DNA of 64,000 nt from Plasmodium relictum. Lineage: Eukaryota; Apicomplexa; Aconoidasida; Haemosporida; Plasmodiidae. The notes beneath the pieces were generated by a model, which made no database searches, had not been told where the DNA came from, and was given only the letters and a program-made list of their open reading frames with translations. A program made the position numbers and the translations under genes. Positions 49,710 through 60,795 of this stretch are shown here, in pieces; positions within the stretch are counted from its first letter, which is position 1, and each line of letters opens with the position of its first letter. Location of the stretch: NCBI RefSeq assembly GCF_900005765.1, contig NC_041692.1, forward strand, positions 1,612,001-1,676,000. Reading direction: 5' to 3'.

Positions 49710-51188
49710 AACTTTTGGTACTTTAAATAATTATGCAAACTTTACTTATTTTCACTTGTTTATATAAAACAATAAATTAAAAATTTTCTTGTTTTTCAAT
49801 AAATAAAGTAGTTGTAAAAATTATAAACCCACAATTGTTTCTCTTCAATAAAACACAGAAAAAAAAAAAAAAAGACATAAATATATTTATACATAAAAAT
49901 GTGTATTTGTAAATTTATATGTAAATTCATTAATAAAAATTTCATTCATTACTTTAACGAAGAATTAATGAACTTTTATAAAACATAATTTTTTTTGTGG
50001 ATATATAAAAATCAAAAATATAGTAATAATAATGTGAAAATTTTTATTTAAAATCTTTTTTATTAAAAGATGATACACTTATATTTATATAATTAATTTA
50101 ATTAATGTTATACATTGTAGAATATATAAATATATATATTTATATTTTTTTCTAAAATATATCATGTATAGACATATAAAATTATAGTAATTTCTTTTTA
50201 GTGTATTGAATAAAAGCAATGAATTTTGTATTTTTCACTTTTAAAATTTATTAAATAAATATAGAAAAGTGAAAGGAAATAAAAACATATAAGATTATAA
50301 ATTAAAATGCAAAAAAAAAAAATAAGAATACATTTTTTTTTATATTATACATTTTAAAGAATACAATGAATTTAAAATTTTTAATGAAATTTTGCTTTTT
50401 TATACTACATTTTTAGAGTACTCTCCTTTTTGTTTTTAATTAAAAAATTTTAATAATTATTTGGAATTCATCATTGAAAATAGGAAAATTTAAAAAATAT
50501 AATATGAACAGCTAATATAAAAAAAAAAAAAAAAAAAAAATAGGTATTAATGCGTTCAGAATTGTTCTGATTTTTCTTAGTCTTTTTTTTTTTTTCTACA
50601 CAGTTATAATAGTTTTGTTTTTAATATTATTCTGGAATTGTTTTTGATATCATTCATAAAATATTATTTCTATTAATATTATTATTATTATTATAGTTAT
50701 ATTATATCACTATTTGGTAATGAATTAATTAGCATATTAATTTTTTGTAATAAATTAAATAATTTGTATGGTTAAAAAGGTGCAAAAGTATTATAGAACT
50801 AAAGCCAACATTATTATATTGATAAAGATCTTATATAATAATTTTTCATAAAAATTGCCATATGAAAAAAAAAAATATGAATATATTTATAAATGTATTA
50901 AAAGATATATTTATTTTATTAAATTTATATAATAATTTTGTAATATTTTTTTTCATCACTAAATGTAACATGTGTGTGCATAGATATGTGCACACCATGG
51001 TAAAAAATTTTGTGTAATAAAAAAAAATTAAATATTATTTTATTTATTTATCATTTTTTTTATTTTATTGTTTCTAATGTAAAATAAACGATTAAATTTG
51101 TTTTCATTTTTTATATACGATAATTAAAAAAATATAAAATTTTTTTCCTGTAAAAAATAAAAAATGTAAATATATCAATATGAATATT
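49710..51188. other. Intergenic region between DRC7 and myosin J
   Basis: About 1.5 kb of AT-rich DNA upstream of myosin J and downstream of the DRC7 terminal exon. It contains a poly-A tract near 50520-50540 and scattered T runs. No coding or RNA gene seen. Confidence 0.5.
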
Positions 51189-53578
51189 TTATTTACTTTT
51201 TCTTTTGTTATGAATTCTTCTATCTTCAGTTATTTTAATTTTTAGTTTTTTTTTTTTTATTCTTTTAGGGTTACAAGTAATATTAAAACTCTGTAAGTTA
51301 AATATATAAATAATAACAACATGAATGTATATAAAGGACAAATTAAAATGCTTATATCTGTAATTTAATTATTAATATTTTTTCTAATTATATGAAAATA
51401 TATAAAACTGAAATTAATGTAGAAATTTAAAAAAAAAATATATAAAAATGTTGTTTTTTAAAAATATATTTATATAAAAATTATTGCATTTATTTTAGAC
51501 AATTTCTGTATATATTTTAATAATTTATTTTCTAAAATAAGGAAAACCTTAAGTTATCTGTATTCTACATATTTTACATATGGAAAATAGCATATTTTTG
51601 TTTTTTATTAATTACTTGGAAATTCTTTTTTTCATTTAATTTTACGAATTTTTTCTTTAACTATATCTAAATTAATTTTTACAGTAAATATTATCCTATT
51701 TTAATTTTTATATAAATTTCTTTTATATCAAGAAATGCTTTATTTTAATTAAATTTCTATATAAGCTACTTTTTTTTTTATGGAATAAGGGGAAAATTAA
51801 AAAAAAACAAGTGTAAATGAAATTAAATGTTTATTTTAAAATTAAGAAATTTACATATATATTAAAATGAAAAATACAAAAAAAAAGTTTTATCTTTTCA
51901 TTTACTTCTTCATGAGTATCTTTATGATTAGATTTATTTCTTTTTTTGGAAGCAACATAAGCTATTTCACTACGAGAGTTTTCAGTTTTCAGCATATTTT
52001 TCTTTGATGAAAAAAAGGTATTTTCCATAGATACTTCTAAATAGCTATACCAAGGATAGTTCTGATAAAATTTGTATATATTTATATTATCGTCAAGTAA
52101 ATTTTTATTTAAAAAATGTATTTTGTTATTATCATGATAAATAATCTCATTTATATTGGTAATATTATTCGACATATATTGGTAATCATCTTCTACTCTT
52201 TTAATTTCTTTTCTTTCCTAGTGATATAAAATAATTCAAATAAAAAAAATTTTATATGTAAAGGGTCATTTGTTTTAAGTATCAATAAAAAAGTAAATCT
52301 AAAATTGTAACTTTCATAATAGAGCATATGACATTATTGTAAATGTGTATCATGTCTTCAAAAAAATCATGTTCTTCTTTAAGTAAATATAATACCTAAT
52401 TAAAATATATTTTTAAAATCCAATAAAAAATTAAAATTTTTTTATATTATATATAAATTATAATTTTTTAAAATATATTTACATAAAAATATAATCCAAA
52501 ATTTTTACATTTTCATTATGCTTCAATAAATATTTATTGAACTGTATTTATACTATTAATATTTACACTATATTTCACTATTATTATTTTTCCCTATGAT
52601 TATCATTATTCTTTCTAATTCATTTATTTTATTTTATTTATTTATTTTATTATTTTTTTTTTCATTACATCACTTTTAACTGAATCCTTATAATTTATGA
52701 AATGCTTATAAATAAAATTTTTTCTATATGTTAATATTTCTTCATTCTATATATCATTTACGAAATTTTTTTTTTTTATTATAAATTAGAAAAAAAAAAA
52801 GAATATTTATTTGAAATTAATGATATATTAAACTGTTTGAAAATTACCTCCTCTTTGTCTTCATTATATTTTGTACATTTTTCATAAACTTCACAAATGT
52901 TACTTATTTTATTATTATTATTGTAAAATACAATAATTATTTTATTTTCCGGTATTAAAAATACCTTTTTATGTATTGCATTATTCATATTCTTAAATAA
53001 AAAAGAATAAAATATAATGAAATAATTTAAAAATAAAAAATATCAGGTTTTTTAAAAAAGTTGATCTAGGTATTTTTATTTTATTAATGAACCTTATTTT
53101 TATATTTCACAGTAATTTTTGTTACATAATATTCATTTCCTTCAAAACTCTGAGAAATAATACATAATTAATATTTTTTTTGTAATTATATGTGCATATT
53201 TATATATATATTTCTTATTATATGTAATAATATATACTTGTAGCTTGTAATTTGTTTTAATATTCTCTGAAAGTTTCATAGATCTATATATTACACTAAG
53301 AAAAGTATAATAAATTATTATATTTATTTACAAAAATAAAAAAGAAAAAATATATTTTTCTCTTGTTTCTGTACTTATCGTTTCTGTTCACGAAATATTC
53401 CATCAATTTGTAATTTTTTATCTGAAATTGATAGTTGGGAATTGTTATGTTATTTTTACCGAGATTTTTTTATTATTATTTTATTTTATTCTTTTACCTC
53501 TAAGTAATTTATTAATCCATCTGACCTAAAATAAGACAAAAATTTACATAAAAAATTATTTATGGGTATGTATATATA

Positions 53579-53612
<34 letters not shown>

Positions 53613-56316
53613 TCACCTATTTGAATAAAATTTGAAATATGAATAAAAACCTATTTTCTTTTATAAGGAAAAAAAAAGGAATAAAATAATTACAATATAT
53701 TTCCTTTTAACTTTCATAAGTAAAATATTCTTATTTATATACTTGTTCTAATTTTTTTAAAAACTGGTGGCTATAATCATCATAATATTCAATAACTTTA
53801 AATTTTTGTGGTAAATATATTTTAGCTGTTTTTTTATCTCTGAATATATGAATATATTAATATGTAAATTTATTTTTAATATTTATTAATAAAAACTTTT
53901 GAGTTTTTTTTTTTTTAGAAAGTTTCTTTGCCTTCTATATTTATAAAAGCTACAAGTATAATCGACACTTGTATAATATTTATTCTCATAATGAGTATGC
54001 ATTTCTATTAATCCATCATGCTAAATTAAAAAAAAAAAGGTGCAAATAATTTAAGTAGGTAATTATAAATATATCTCAAGGTTTTATATTATTATTATTA
54101 TTATAATTTTATTATTTTATTTTTTTTTTTTTTTGCATATTAAAATTAACTTGTAAAAAATCTCCGTATTCATCTTTTTTGCAGTTCTCATAAAAAGTTA
54201 TATTACATCCTATATATACAAATTCATGTTAAAAAATGAAAAAAAATTTATATGAGTGGATACTCTAAAAAATATAATACTAATAATATATACCAAGAGG
54301 ATATTTTAAAAGAAATCTGTCTTTTCTAATTCTATAAAATTTATTTTCAACAATAGGGTTTAAATTCTTTTGTAAAAAAAGAAAGAAATATATACATATA
54401 TATATATAATAGAAAGTGTTATTTAAAATAATAAAATTTAAATATTTTTTCTAGAATTTTTTTTTCACTTTATTTTTAATTTCTTCATAAAAGGCAGGTA
54501 TAAAATATTCCTTATTTTTAATCTCTGATACCAATATTTTCATATTTTCAGTTTTATTTATGTTAATCTTTACAAAAAAAAAAAAAAAAAAAATATTTAT
54601 ATAAAGTTATAAAGTTTAAATAAAATAAAACAAAAAAAATTCCTACGTAAATATTTTTTTCGTTCCATAAGTAAAAAATAGATTTATAAGGGCAGTTATC
54701 AATATCATATTCTCTACCTTTTAAGGGAAAAAAAAAAATAATAATAAATTAATTACACATTCAACGGTTAATAATTAAATAGGAAACAAAATAATGCACC
54801 TGACGACATTTCTATAAAAATATCCTTTTTTAGATCTAAACTTTTTTTTATAAGTATCCACATATGAACATAAAAATCATTTTCAGAAATTATTTGTTTT
54901 TCTTCAAATTCAATATTTCTTAACTTCAATTTCTTTTTTTTTTTTTAAATACAAAAAAATGTGTATTATTTCACATGCACGTAATTTTATAATTTTTTTT
55001 TTTTCTTTTTCTATTTACTGGGCTTTGGTTAACTTTTAATATTTTTTTATATTTTTTCTTTTTTTCTTTTATTTCGGTCATGTCTTCCTAAATAAAATTT
55101 TATTCAAATTTATTTTTATATTATATTATTCAATTTTGCTTTTATTTTATTTTATTAAATAATAGTAATAATCACTATACATTTTTCTCTTTTGATTGTT
55201 CAAATTCTTTTAAATTAAATTTGCAAAATAATTTTTTCTGCATTTTTGTAAATTTTTATAAGATTTATATGTATTCTTGCAATTACAGTTTATTGATTTG
55301 ATTTTTTTTTTTTTTTTTTTTTTTACATCATTTTTAGAACAAATATAAAAAGGTGCTTCGCCACATACAACATAAGCTTCGTAATTTTTTGCTATAGTAT
55401 AATTATTTTATATATAGATGAACACTTAAATATTTAATTATATTTAATATTTAATAACTATATAATAAAATTTACTAATAAAAATTATGATAAAAAATAA
55501 AATAAAATAACAAAACACATTTATTATTATTTTTCTTTTTACTTCTTAAAGAAGAAACAACTATACTAGATAGGTCTGCGCAATCAGCTATCTGGAATTA
55601 AAATAGCAATTTATATAAAAAAATAAAAATAAAATAATAAAAAATTGATATGAAAACCTTCCAATCAAATACAAGTGATACGTCTGGTAAAAGCAATGTT
55701 TCAATTTTTTTTTTTAGAAATATTTCATAGGTAAAGTAATTTTTAATTAAGGAATATATCTCTTTATAATTATTTCCCTTACTAAAAATGAGTAAAATTG
55801 AATAAAAATTATTAAAATTATTATTATATTCTTTTCTTTAATTTAAAAAATTAAACTTATACGAAAAAAATTATTATAATAAAGATTGAATTGTCTAATA
55901 TATATTACTCGAATGGAAAAAATATTTGTATTATTGAAGAACATAAGTTTTTTTTGTTTCCATATTCGTCAATAAAAAATTCACAAAACTCAATATTATA
56001 TTTTTCTTTCAGCTAATAATTATAAATATATATATATATATATAACATTATATAATTTGTGTTTCTATTAATTTATGTTATTCATAGTAACCTTTGTTTT
56101 CAAAGTTTTTAGATAATTTAATATAATTTTTTCTTTATTTGATGGTAATATGTTGTTATAATTTTGTATTATTTCTTCTTTATTACTCTTCAAATACTTT
56201 TAATAAGAAAAATATACATATATATATATATATATTTTTTCTCATATTTTTTTATATATCTTTTTTAGTTTTAATATTACATCTAAACATCGTTTGAGTT
56301 TATTTTTGTTTTTCAT
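51189..56316 (-). CDS. DRC7: Dynein regulatory complex subunit 7 (CCDC135/FAP50 homologue), 24 exons
   Basis: Assembled from splice sites and phase. Exons: 56316-56281, 56196-56092, 56012-55909, 55781-55658, 55591-55543, 55391-55327, 55237-55181, 55087-55019, 54932-54800, 54711-54647, 54567-54469, 54366-54294, 54209-54151, 54020-53897, 53837-53743, 53657-53617, 53525-53498, 53421-53375, 53295-53238, 53149-53093, 52991-52848, 52395-52312, 52217-51906, 51290-51189 (last one tentative); 709 residues. Collinear matches to animal DRC7: IADCADLSSIVVSSL then NYEAYVVCG (transglutaminase-like core), VHMWILI then IFIEMSSG, FYLWNEKNIYIN, HDGLIEMHTHY, VIEYYDD, RSDGLINYLE then YKLMEYFVNRNDKNVIYR. DRC7 belongs to the nexin-dynein regulatory complex that links and controls axonemal dyneins; in malaria parasites the only axoneme is that of the male gamete. 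The core keeps the Cys (DC) of the fold but whether it is catalytic is unknown. The terminal exon follows a long (615-base) intron; without it the frame would end at 51831. Confidence 0.85.
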
Positions 56317-56592
56317 TTTTTCACTAATATGTTTCCCAAAAAAATTATAAAGATAATATTATTTTTTAAAAAGGATAAAAAAAAAATTCATGAAAATCTT
56401 TAAGTGAAAGGATTTCATTAAGATAATAATTTAAAAAATAGAAAATGCACACACTTATAAAAAAAAAAAAAGATATAAATTAAAATGGTATTGCATACAT
56501 CAAATAAACATAAAAGAAAAATAATTAAAAACTACTAAAAAAAAAAGTAATAAAAGTTAAATTATAAAAAGAGTATGATAAAGAAAAAAAAG

Positions 56593-56632
<40 letters not shown>
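56317..56632. other. AT-rich flank and poly-A run at assembly gap
   Basis: Upstream flank of DRC7, ending in a poly-A run of over 40 bases that abuts the gap. No feature otherwise. Confidence 0.6.
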
Positions 56633-56932
56633 NNNNNNNNNNNNNNNNNNNNNNNNNNNNNNNNNNNNNNNNNNNNNNNNNNNNNNNNNNNNNNNNNNNN
56701 NNNNNNNNNNNNNNNNNNNNNNNNNNNNNNNNNNNNNNNNNNNNNNNNNNNNNNNNNNNNNNNNNNNNNNNNNNNNNNNNNNNNNNNNNNNNNNNNNNNN
56801 NNNNNNNNNNNNNNNNNNNNNNNNNNNNNNNNNNNNNNNNNNNNNNNNNNNNNNNNNNNNNNNNNNNNNNNNNNNNNNNNNNNNNNNNNNNNNNNNNNNN
56901 NNNNNNNNNNNNNNNNNNNNNNNNNNNNNNNN
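56633..56932. other. Assembly gap (300 undetermined bases)
   Basis: A run of exactly 300 N. A poly-A run borders it on the left and a tandem repeat begins 170 bases to the right, so sequencing slippage or repeat collapse is the likely cause. Confidence 0.99.
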
Positions 56933-57102
56933 ACGATTGTGAACTTCTATTTTTTATTAATTAAAACTTTTATATTATTTTCCTTATATAAAAATAAATT
57001 TTTCAACAAAAACGTATGATTAATTGTATATCTTTTACAATTATAAATTTTTTTTTAATGAAATATATTATATATATCATTAAATTTAAAGAAAAAAAAA
57101 AT

Positions 57103-57653
57103 AAAATGTATGAGATTTGTGTTTTTATAAATTTTAGCAGAAATATATTACATAAAAGAATTAAAATTTTGGAAAAAAAACATAAAATTTGCATAAACTT
57201 TCTTAAATTTTGAATAGCGCTTATATAGATACAATAAAATATTATGGAGAAAAATTCCTTACAATATTGCATACAAAAAAAAAAAAAAAAAAAAAAATAA
57301 GGAAAAAAATTTATCCATAATACAAGAAAAAAAAAATAGGTAACCAATATGCTATTTTTTTTGCATATAGTATTAAAATGGTATGAGATTTGTGTTTTTA
57401 TAAATTTTAGCAGAAATATATTACATAAAAGAATTAAAATTTTGGAAAAAAAACATAAAATTTGCATAAACTTTCTTAAATTTTGAATAGCGCTTATATA
57501 GATACAATAAAATATTATGGAGAAAAATTCCTTACAATATTGCATACAAAAAAAAAAAAAAAAAAAAAAATAAGGTAAAAAATTTATCCATAATACAAGA
57601 AAAAAAAAATAGGTAACCAATATGCTATTTTTTTTGCATATAGTATTAAAATG
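57103..57653. repeat. Two-copy tandem repeat, about 273 bp per unit
   Basis: The block from TGTATGAGATTTGTG to GCATATAGTATTAAAATG occurs twice in direct orientation (about 57103-57380 and 57375-57653), nearly identical; the copies differ mainly in poly-A length and single bases (for example GGAAAAAA versus GGTAAAAA). The period is about 273 bp. Each copy contains TGAATAGCGCTTATATAG and ends with ATATGC-T-run-GCATAT, a small inverted repeat. The second copy stops about 15 bases before the structured RNA island, so the unit may be its 5' flank duplicated. The minus strand frame through both copies is low-complexity Phe/Ile and not a credible protein. Confidence 0.85.
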
Positions 57654-57668
57654 AGTTTATATATATAT

Positions 57669-57720
57669 TGGCTGGGATGCTATGGCGCGGTCCTGTAATC
57701 CTAGTGTAGTAGGGAAGCCA
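57669..57720 (+). ncRNA. SRP RNA Alu-type 5' domain (helices 2, 3, 4)
   Basis: The parts appear in canonical order. A closing helix TGGCT (57669-57673) pairs with AGCCA (57716-57720). Inside, hairpin GGGATGC (57674-57680) pairs with GCGGTCC (57687-57693) with one mismatch, around loop TATGGC. The single-stranded motif TGTAAT (57694-57699) matches the conserved UGUNR U-turn bound by SRP9/14. A second hairpin, CCTA/TAGG (57700-57703 with 57710-57713), follows. The primary sequence also lines up with human 7SL (GGCGCG, CCUGUAGUCC, CCCAG). SRP RNA scaffolds the particle that targets nascent secretory proteins to the ER. Confidence 0.65.
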
Positions 57721-58207
57721 GTCCCTCCAATGACAACATGCCTAAGTTGCGGGATGTGCAATCAGGGTGCCGAGGAGGGATAAGGGGACCGGGATGGACG
57801 AAGAATGCTTCTAGTAAGCAATACTCGAGTATGGACGATATACCCTTGACACGTACTGTTTCTCGAAATGTTCTGAATTCTTGACCAAGAAGTTTGTAGC
57901 TTTGCTCGAATGGATGGGATGATGGGATGATGATTCTTATATACTGTTCCTGGGGAGGTGAATGTTACAAAGTCACGCAACTACGATTCCTTCCGTGCTC
58001 ACCAATATACTCCGTCACAACCATATACTTCGTTAAAAACGCCTTGTAATGAGTCGCAGTAAGTATGACGTAGAAGTATGTAGCCGAAAAGGACGTACCA
58101 CCTCTCAGGTCTCAGGTGCATGCGAAGTGTGCACACATATAAGATTTGCTGTGTCTAGTCACGGGTACGAAAGGCCTAACCAAGTAGTTAAACGTGCTAA
58201 GAGGAAA

Positions 58208-58272
58208 GACAATGCATTGTCACAAGGCTTTTGCTACGGGCCTTTCTTCACCAGGGAGTGTAATGACTCCTT
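58208..58272 (+). ncRNA. Three consecutive hairpins inside the RNA island
   Basis: GACAATGCATTGTC (58208-58221) is a perfect palindrome. AAGGC (58224-58228) pairs with GCCTT (58240-58244). AGGGAGT (58253-58259) pairs with ACTCCTT (58266-58272) with one wobble, loop GTAATG. Their close packing supports a folded RNA here. Confidence 0.6.
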
Positions 58273-58439
58273 CAGCCGTAATAGCTGTAACAGAAGACCT
58301 GGTGTAAGTTGGGTTGAGCCCTGGCAATGATAAGGTTAAATAGCAAGAGCTTACATGCCACTCTACGCATGTGTATAGATTAAGATTTGTATAACAATAC
58401 AAATAGAGTCCTAATCGGCAGAGGTTGTGTGTGATATAA

Positions 58440-58499
58440 GATCTGTCATAAGATATGGCATGAACAAAAATAAATGATCTGTCATAAGATATGACATGA
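58440..58499. repeat. Duplicated 24-bp hairpin element
   Basis: Two copies of GATCTGTCATAAGATATGRCATGA (58440-58463 and 58476-58499), 36 bases apart, differ at one base. Each folds as TGTCATA-AGA-TATGRCA; the A-to-G difference turns a U-A pair into a U-G pair, so pairing is kept. Confidence 0.7.
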
Positions 58500-58735
58500 T
58501 AATCACTATCCAACCACTGAAATCGATGGATGATCCTATATCGTGTAGAGAAGAATTGTCCGTTTCATTTTCTTCCAACCTCTTAGCTTAACGGTGCATT
58601 ACTACCCCGAGTAATTACTTGGGACTAGGCTACAGCAAGCGACTGTGAATTAGAAACTACGTGGATGATAGGGTGTACGGGAGAAGTATGAGGTATAAGA
58701 TCAACTGAACGGAGGTATCTTGGCAGACCGGCTTT

Positions 58736-58750
58736 CCCCCCCCCCTTTTT
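58736..58750 (+). terminator. C10-T5, probable Pol III stop of the RNA island
   Basis: Ten C followed by five T at the right edge of the island. Pol III stops at short T runs on the non-template strand; this is the first T5 after 57669. T4 runs occur earlier at 58229-58232 and 58568-58571, so an earlier stop cannot be excluded. A C10 tract is exceptional in this AT-rich genome. Confidence 0.5.
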
Positions 58751-60795
58751 GCATCTGCGACCTTTAATTTTTTCTTTATTTTTGTATTTTAACACTTTTT
58801 ATTATATATTTATGGAATTTTTTTGTTTTATTATATTTTGATGTGATTTTTTTTTTTTTTTATATGGATATTACGAATTTTAATTATTATATTACAATTT
58901 CTATTAAAATCATAATCAATTAAATATATACATAAATATACTAAAATATTCTTACTAATATTGCAAAAATATATATAAAAGTTAAAATAAAAACGAATCT
59001 ATTAACAATTGTAATTAGTAAGAGTTAATTATTTCTCTTTTGATTTTTATTATATATGGCATTTAATAAAAAATACAAATAAAAATAAGGAATATTAAAA
59101 AAATATTTTACTTTGTAACAATGAGTTAAGAAAATTCTTATGTAATTATAAGTCTAATTTATTAATTGGCCATTCAATGACTTTGCTAAAGCATTGAATA
59201 CACAAGTTAATAAAGAGCACGTATAGATACCTCCAATGGTTTTATTTATTGCAAAAATATATTTAAGCTATTAATACAAAAATGTTATATATATAATTTA
59301 CATAACTGAACAATTGTTTTAAAGACATTTATTTACTTTAAAAAATTATTACTTTTACTTTTATAAAAAATTTAAATACTCATTAAAATTATTGATTATA
59401 TAAAATAATTGAAGCATCTTAAAATTAGAATATATATATAAAAAGTATTATAAAAGCAAAATTCTTTTTCTTCTTTTAAATTTTGAATTCAATTTCTTTA
59501 TTGCTTAAAAATTTATTTGGCTTGACAACAAAAATTTTACAAAAACATTTCAAAAACTATTATGTAACCTTTCATAAAGAAAAAAAATTTTTTTTTTTTT
59601 TTTTGTTCTTTTTTTTAAATTGAATAGAAATAAATTTAACAAAAATATCATATATTCAAAAAAAAAAAAAAAACTGTCAATTTCTTTTTATTTTTTTTTT
59701 TTTTAAACTAACAAATTCACGACTTCTTATTTTCCGTATGAAAAACTATTATTCTATAAAAGGTTATTAATATCTTTTATTAATTACACATGTAAGATAC
59801 TAACAAAATACATGTATAGAGATATGTATACTAAGATATGTGTAACAATATTTTATTATAGACTTGTAGAAAAAAATATTTATAGACATTTTTGTACAGA
59901 GATATACATTATAAAAATATAAATGAAAACTAATGAAATGTGCTTAATTATTTTTTTGTAATTTTTTTTTTGAAAAATAATTTCATGAGAGTTTTTTTTT
60001 ATGTAAAATTATATATTTTTGCTGATCATTTATTTTTATTAAATAAAAAATATTCATGATTGAATAAAAAGATTCATGACAAAAAACTAAAACTAATGCC
60101 TTAAAACAAATATATTAACTAAAAGATATTTTCTTTAATTTATATTATATTAATTATTTTTAAAAAAATTGCATACAATTAAATGCAAATAAATGAAATT
60201 GGTGAAGATTTTTCTACATGCTCTATTAATTTTACTGTTTAAAATACCTTGAAAGTATTCAAACTATCAATTAATAAATCAATAACTTAAGAGAAAAAAA
60301 TATATTATTCATTTATTATAATTTTTCACTATTTTCATTTTACTTTCAAAATTTTTTTTTTTTTTGCACTTTTATTCTAACATCATTTATATAATAATTA
60401 ATGGTTTTTATACATAAGTGCATATAATGAAAATCATAAATGTTATATAGTAATAGAAGGAAAAAATTCTTTATATAAAAAAAAATTTTCATAAATAAGA
60501 AAATGTTATTACTAGAAGAATGCTTTCAGTTTACTAACTATAGAAAAAAAAATTATAAGAATCAAAAACGTAATAATTTGTTTATTTGCTTCGCTTTTTT
60601 TTCTATTATACAATTTTACAATAAATATTATATAAATGAACTTAAAATGTTCAATTACTTCTTTACCTTTGAATTTTTCATATATAAAGTGAAGATAAAA
60701 TTGATAATAAATTATAAAAACTTCTAAAATCATTTTATAAAGCTTTTGATAAAAAATTAAAATATATTAAAAAACTTAAAACTACAAATAAGAAA
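58751..60795. other. AT-rich intergenic region
   Basis: About 2 kb without a credible gene. Open frames of about 74 codons near 60503-60733 exist on both strands but have the composition of noncoding AT-rich DNA. It includes the 3' flank of the secreted-protein gene. Confidence 0.5.

Larger units (their letters stand above)
57669..58750 (+). ncRNA. Structured non-coding RNA island with SRP Alu-domain-like 5' end
   Basis: About 1.08 kb with roughly balanced base composition in surroundings that are over 80% A+T, with sharp edges and no plausible protein on either strand. The 5' end folds like the SRP RNA Alu domain. Several hairpins follow (58208-58272; two copies at 58440-58499). On the plus strand there is no run of five T until T5 at 58746-58750, which directly follows C10, as expected for a Pol III transcript on this strand. 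Near the 3' end, 58639-58653 (GCGACTGTGAATTAG) resembles the conserved 3' SRP segment (human GCGCCUGUGAAUAG), and GGAGG plus TTGGC at 58711-58724 can pair with CCTCC and GCCAG at 57717-57728. Against a plain SRP RNA: normal length is about 300 nt, the helix 8 SRP54-binding motif is not apparent, and a competing local helix (57721-57728 with 57774-57781) exists. It may be an enlarged SRP RNA or several adjacent RNAs. Confidence 0.6.

Noticed and set aside
56575-56964. Poly-Lys frame running through the N gap
   Set aside because: Poly-A plus undetermined bases only.
57003-57620. 205-codon minus-strand frame over the tandem repeat
   Set aside because: Phe/Ile/Tyr-rich and itself duplicated with the repeat, including the poly-A tract read as poly-Phe; not protein-like.
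58190-58300. RNase P/MRP-like motifs (GAGGAAAG and ACAGAA) in the island
   Set aside because: Both are short, spacing is not diagnostic, and no matching CR-V or P4 pairing could be shown; kept only as a reason to run those covariance models.
58300-58325. Telomerase RNA template-like sequence (GGGTTGAGCCC)
   Set aside because: The complement CTCAACCC does not match the Plasmodium telomere repeat template (complement of GGGTTYA), and the locus is not the one known for telomerase RNA.
58049-58330. 93-codon plus-strand frame in the GC-balanced island
   Set aside because: Composition and lack of any domain, plus hairpins running through it, fit RNA structure rather than protein; the balanced base content simply makes stops rarer.
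57762-58513. Minus-strand frames in the island (57762-57980 and 58220-58513)
   Set aside because: No domain, no supporting start context, and the strand evidence (T-run pattern) favours the plus strand for the RNA.
60503-60733. Overlapping 73-74 codon frames on both strands
   Set aside because: Noncoding-like composition, no homology seen, mutually overlapping.
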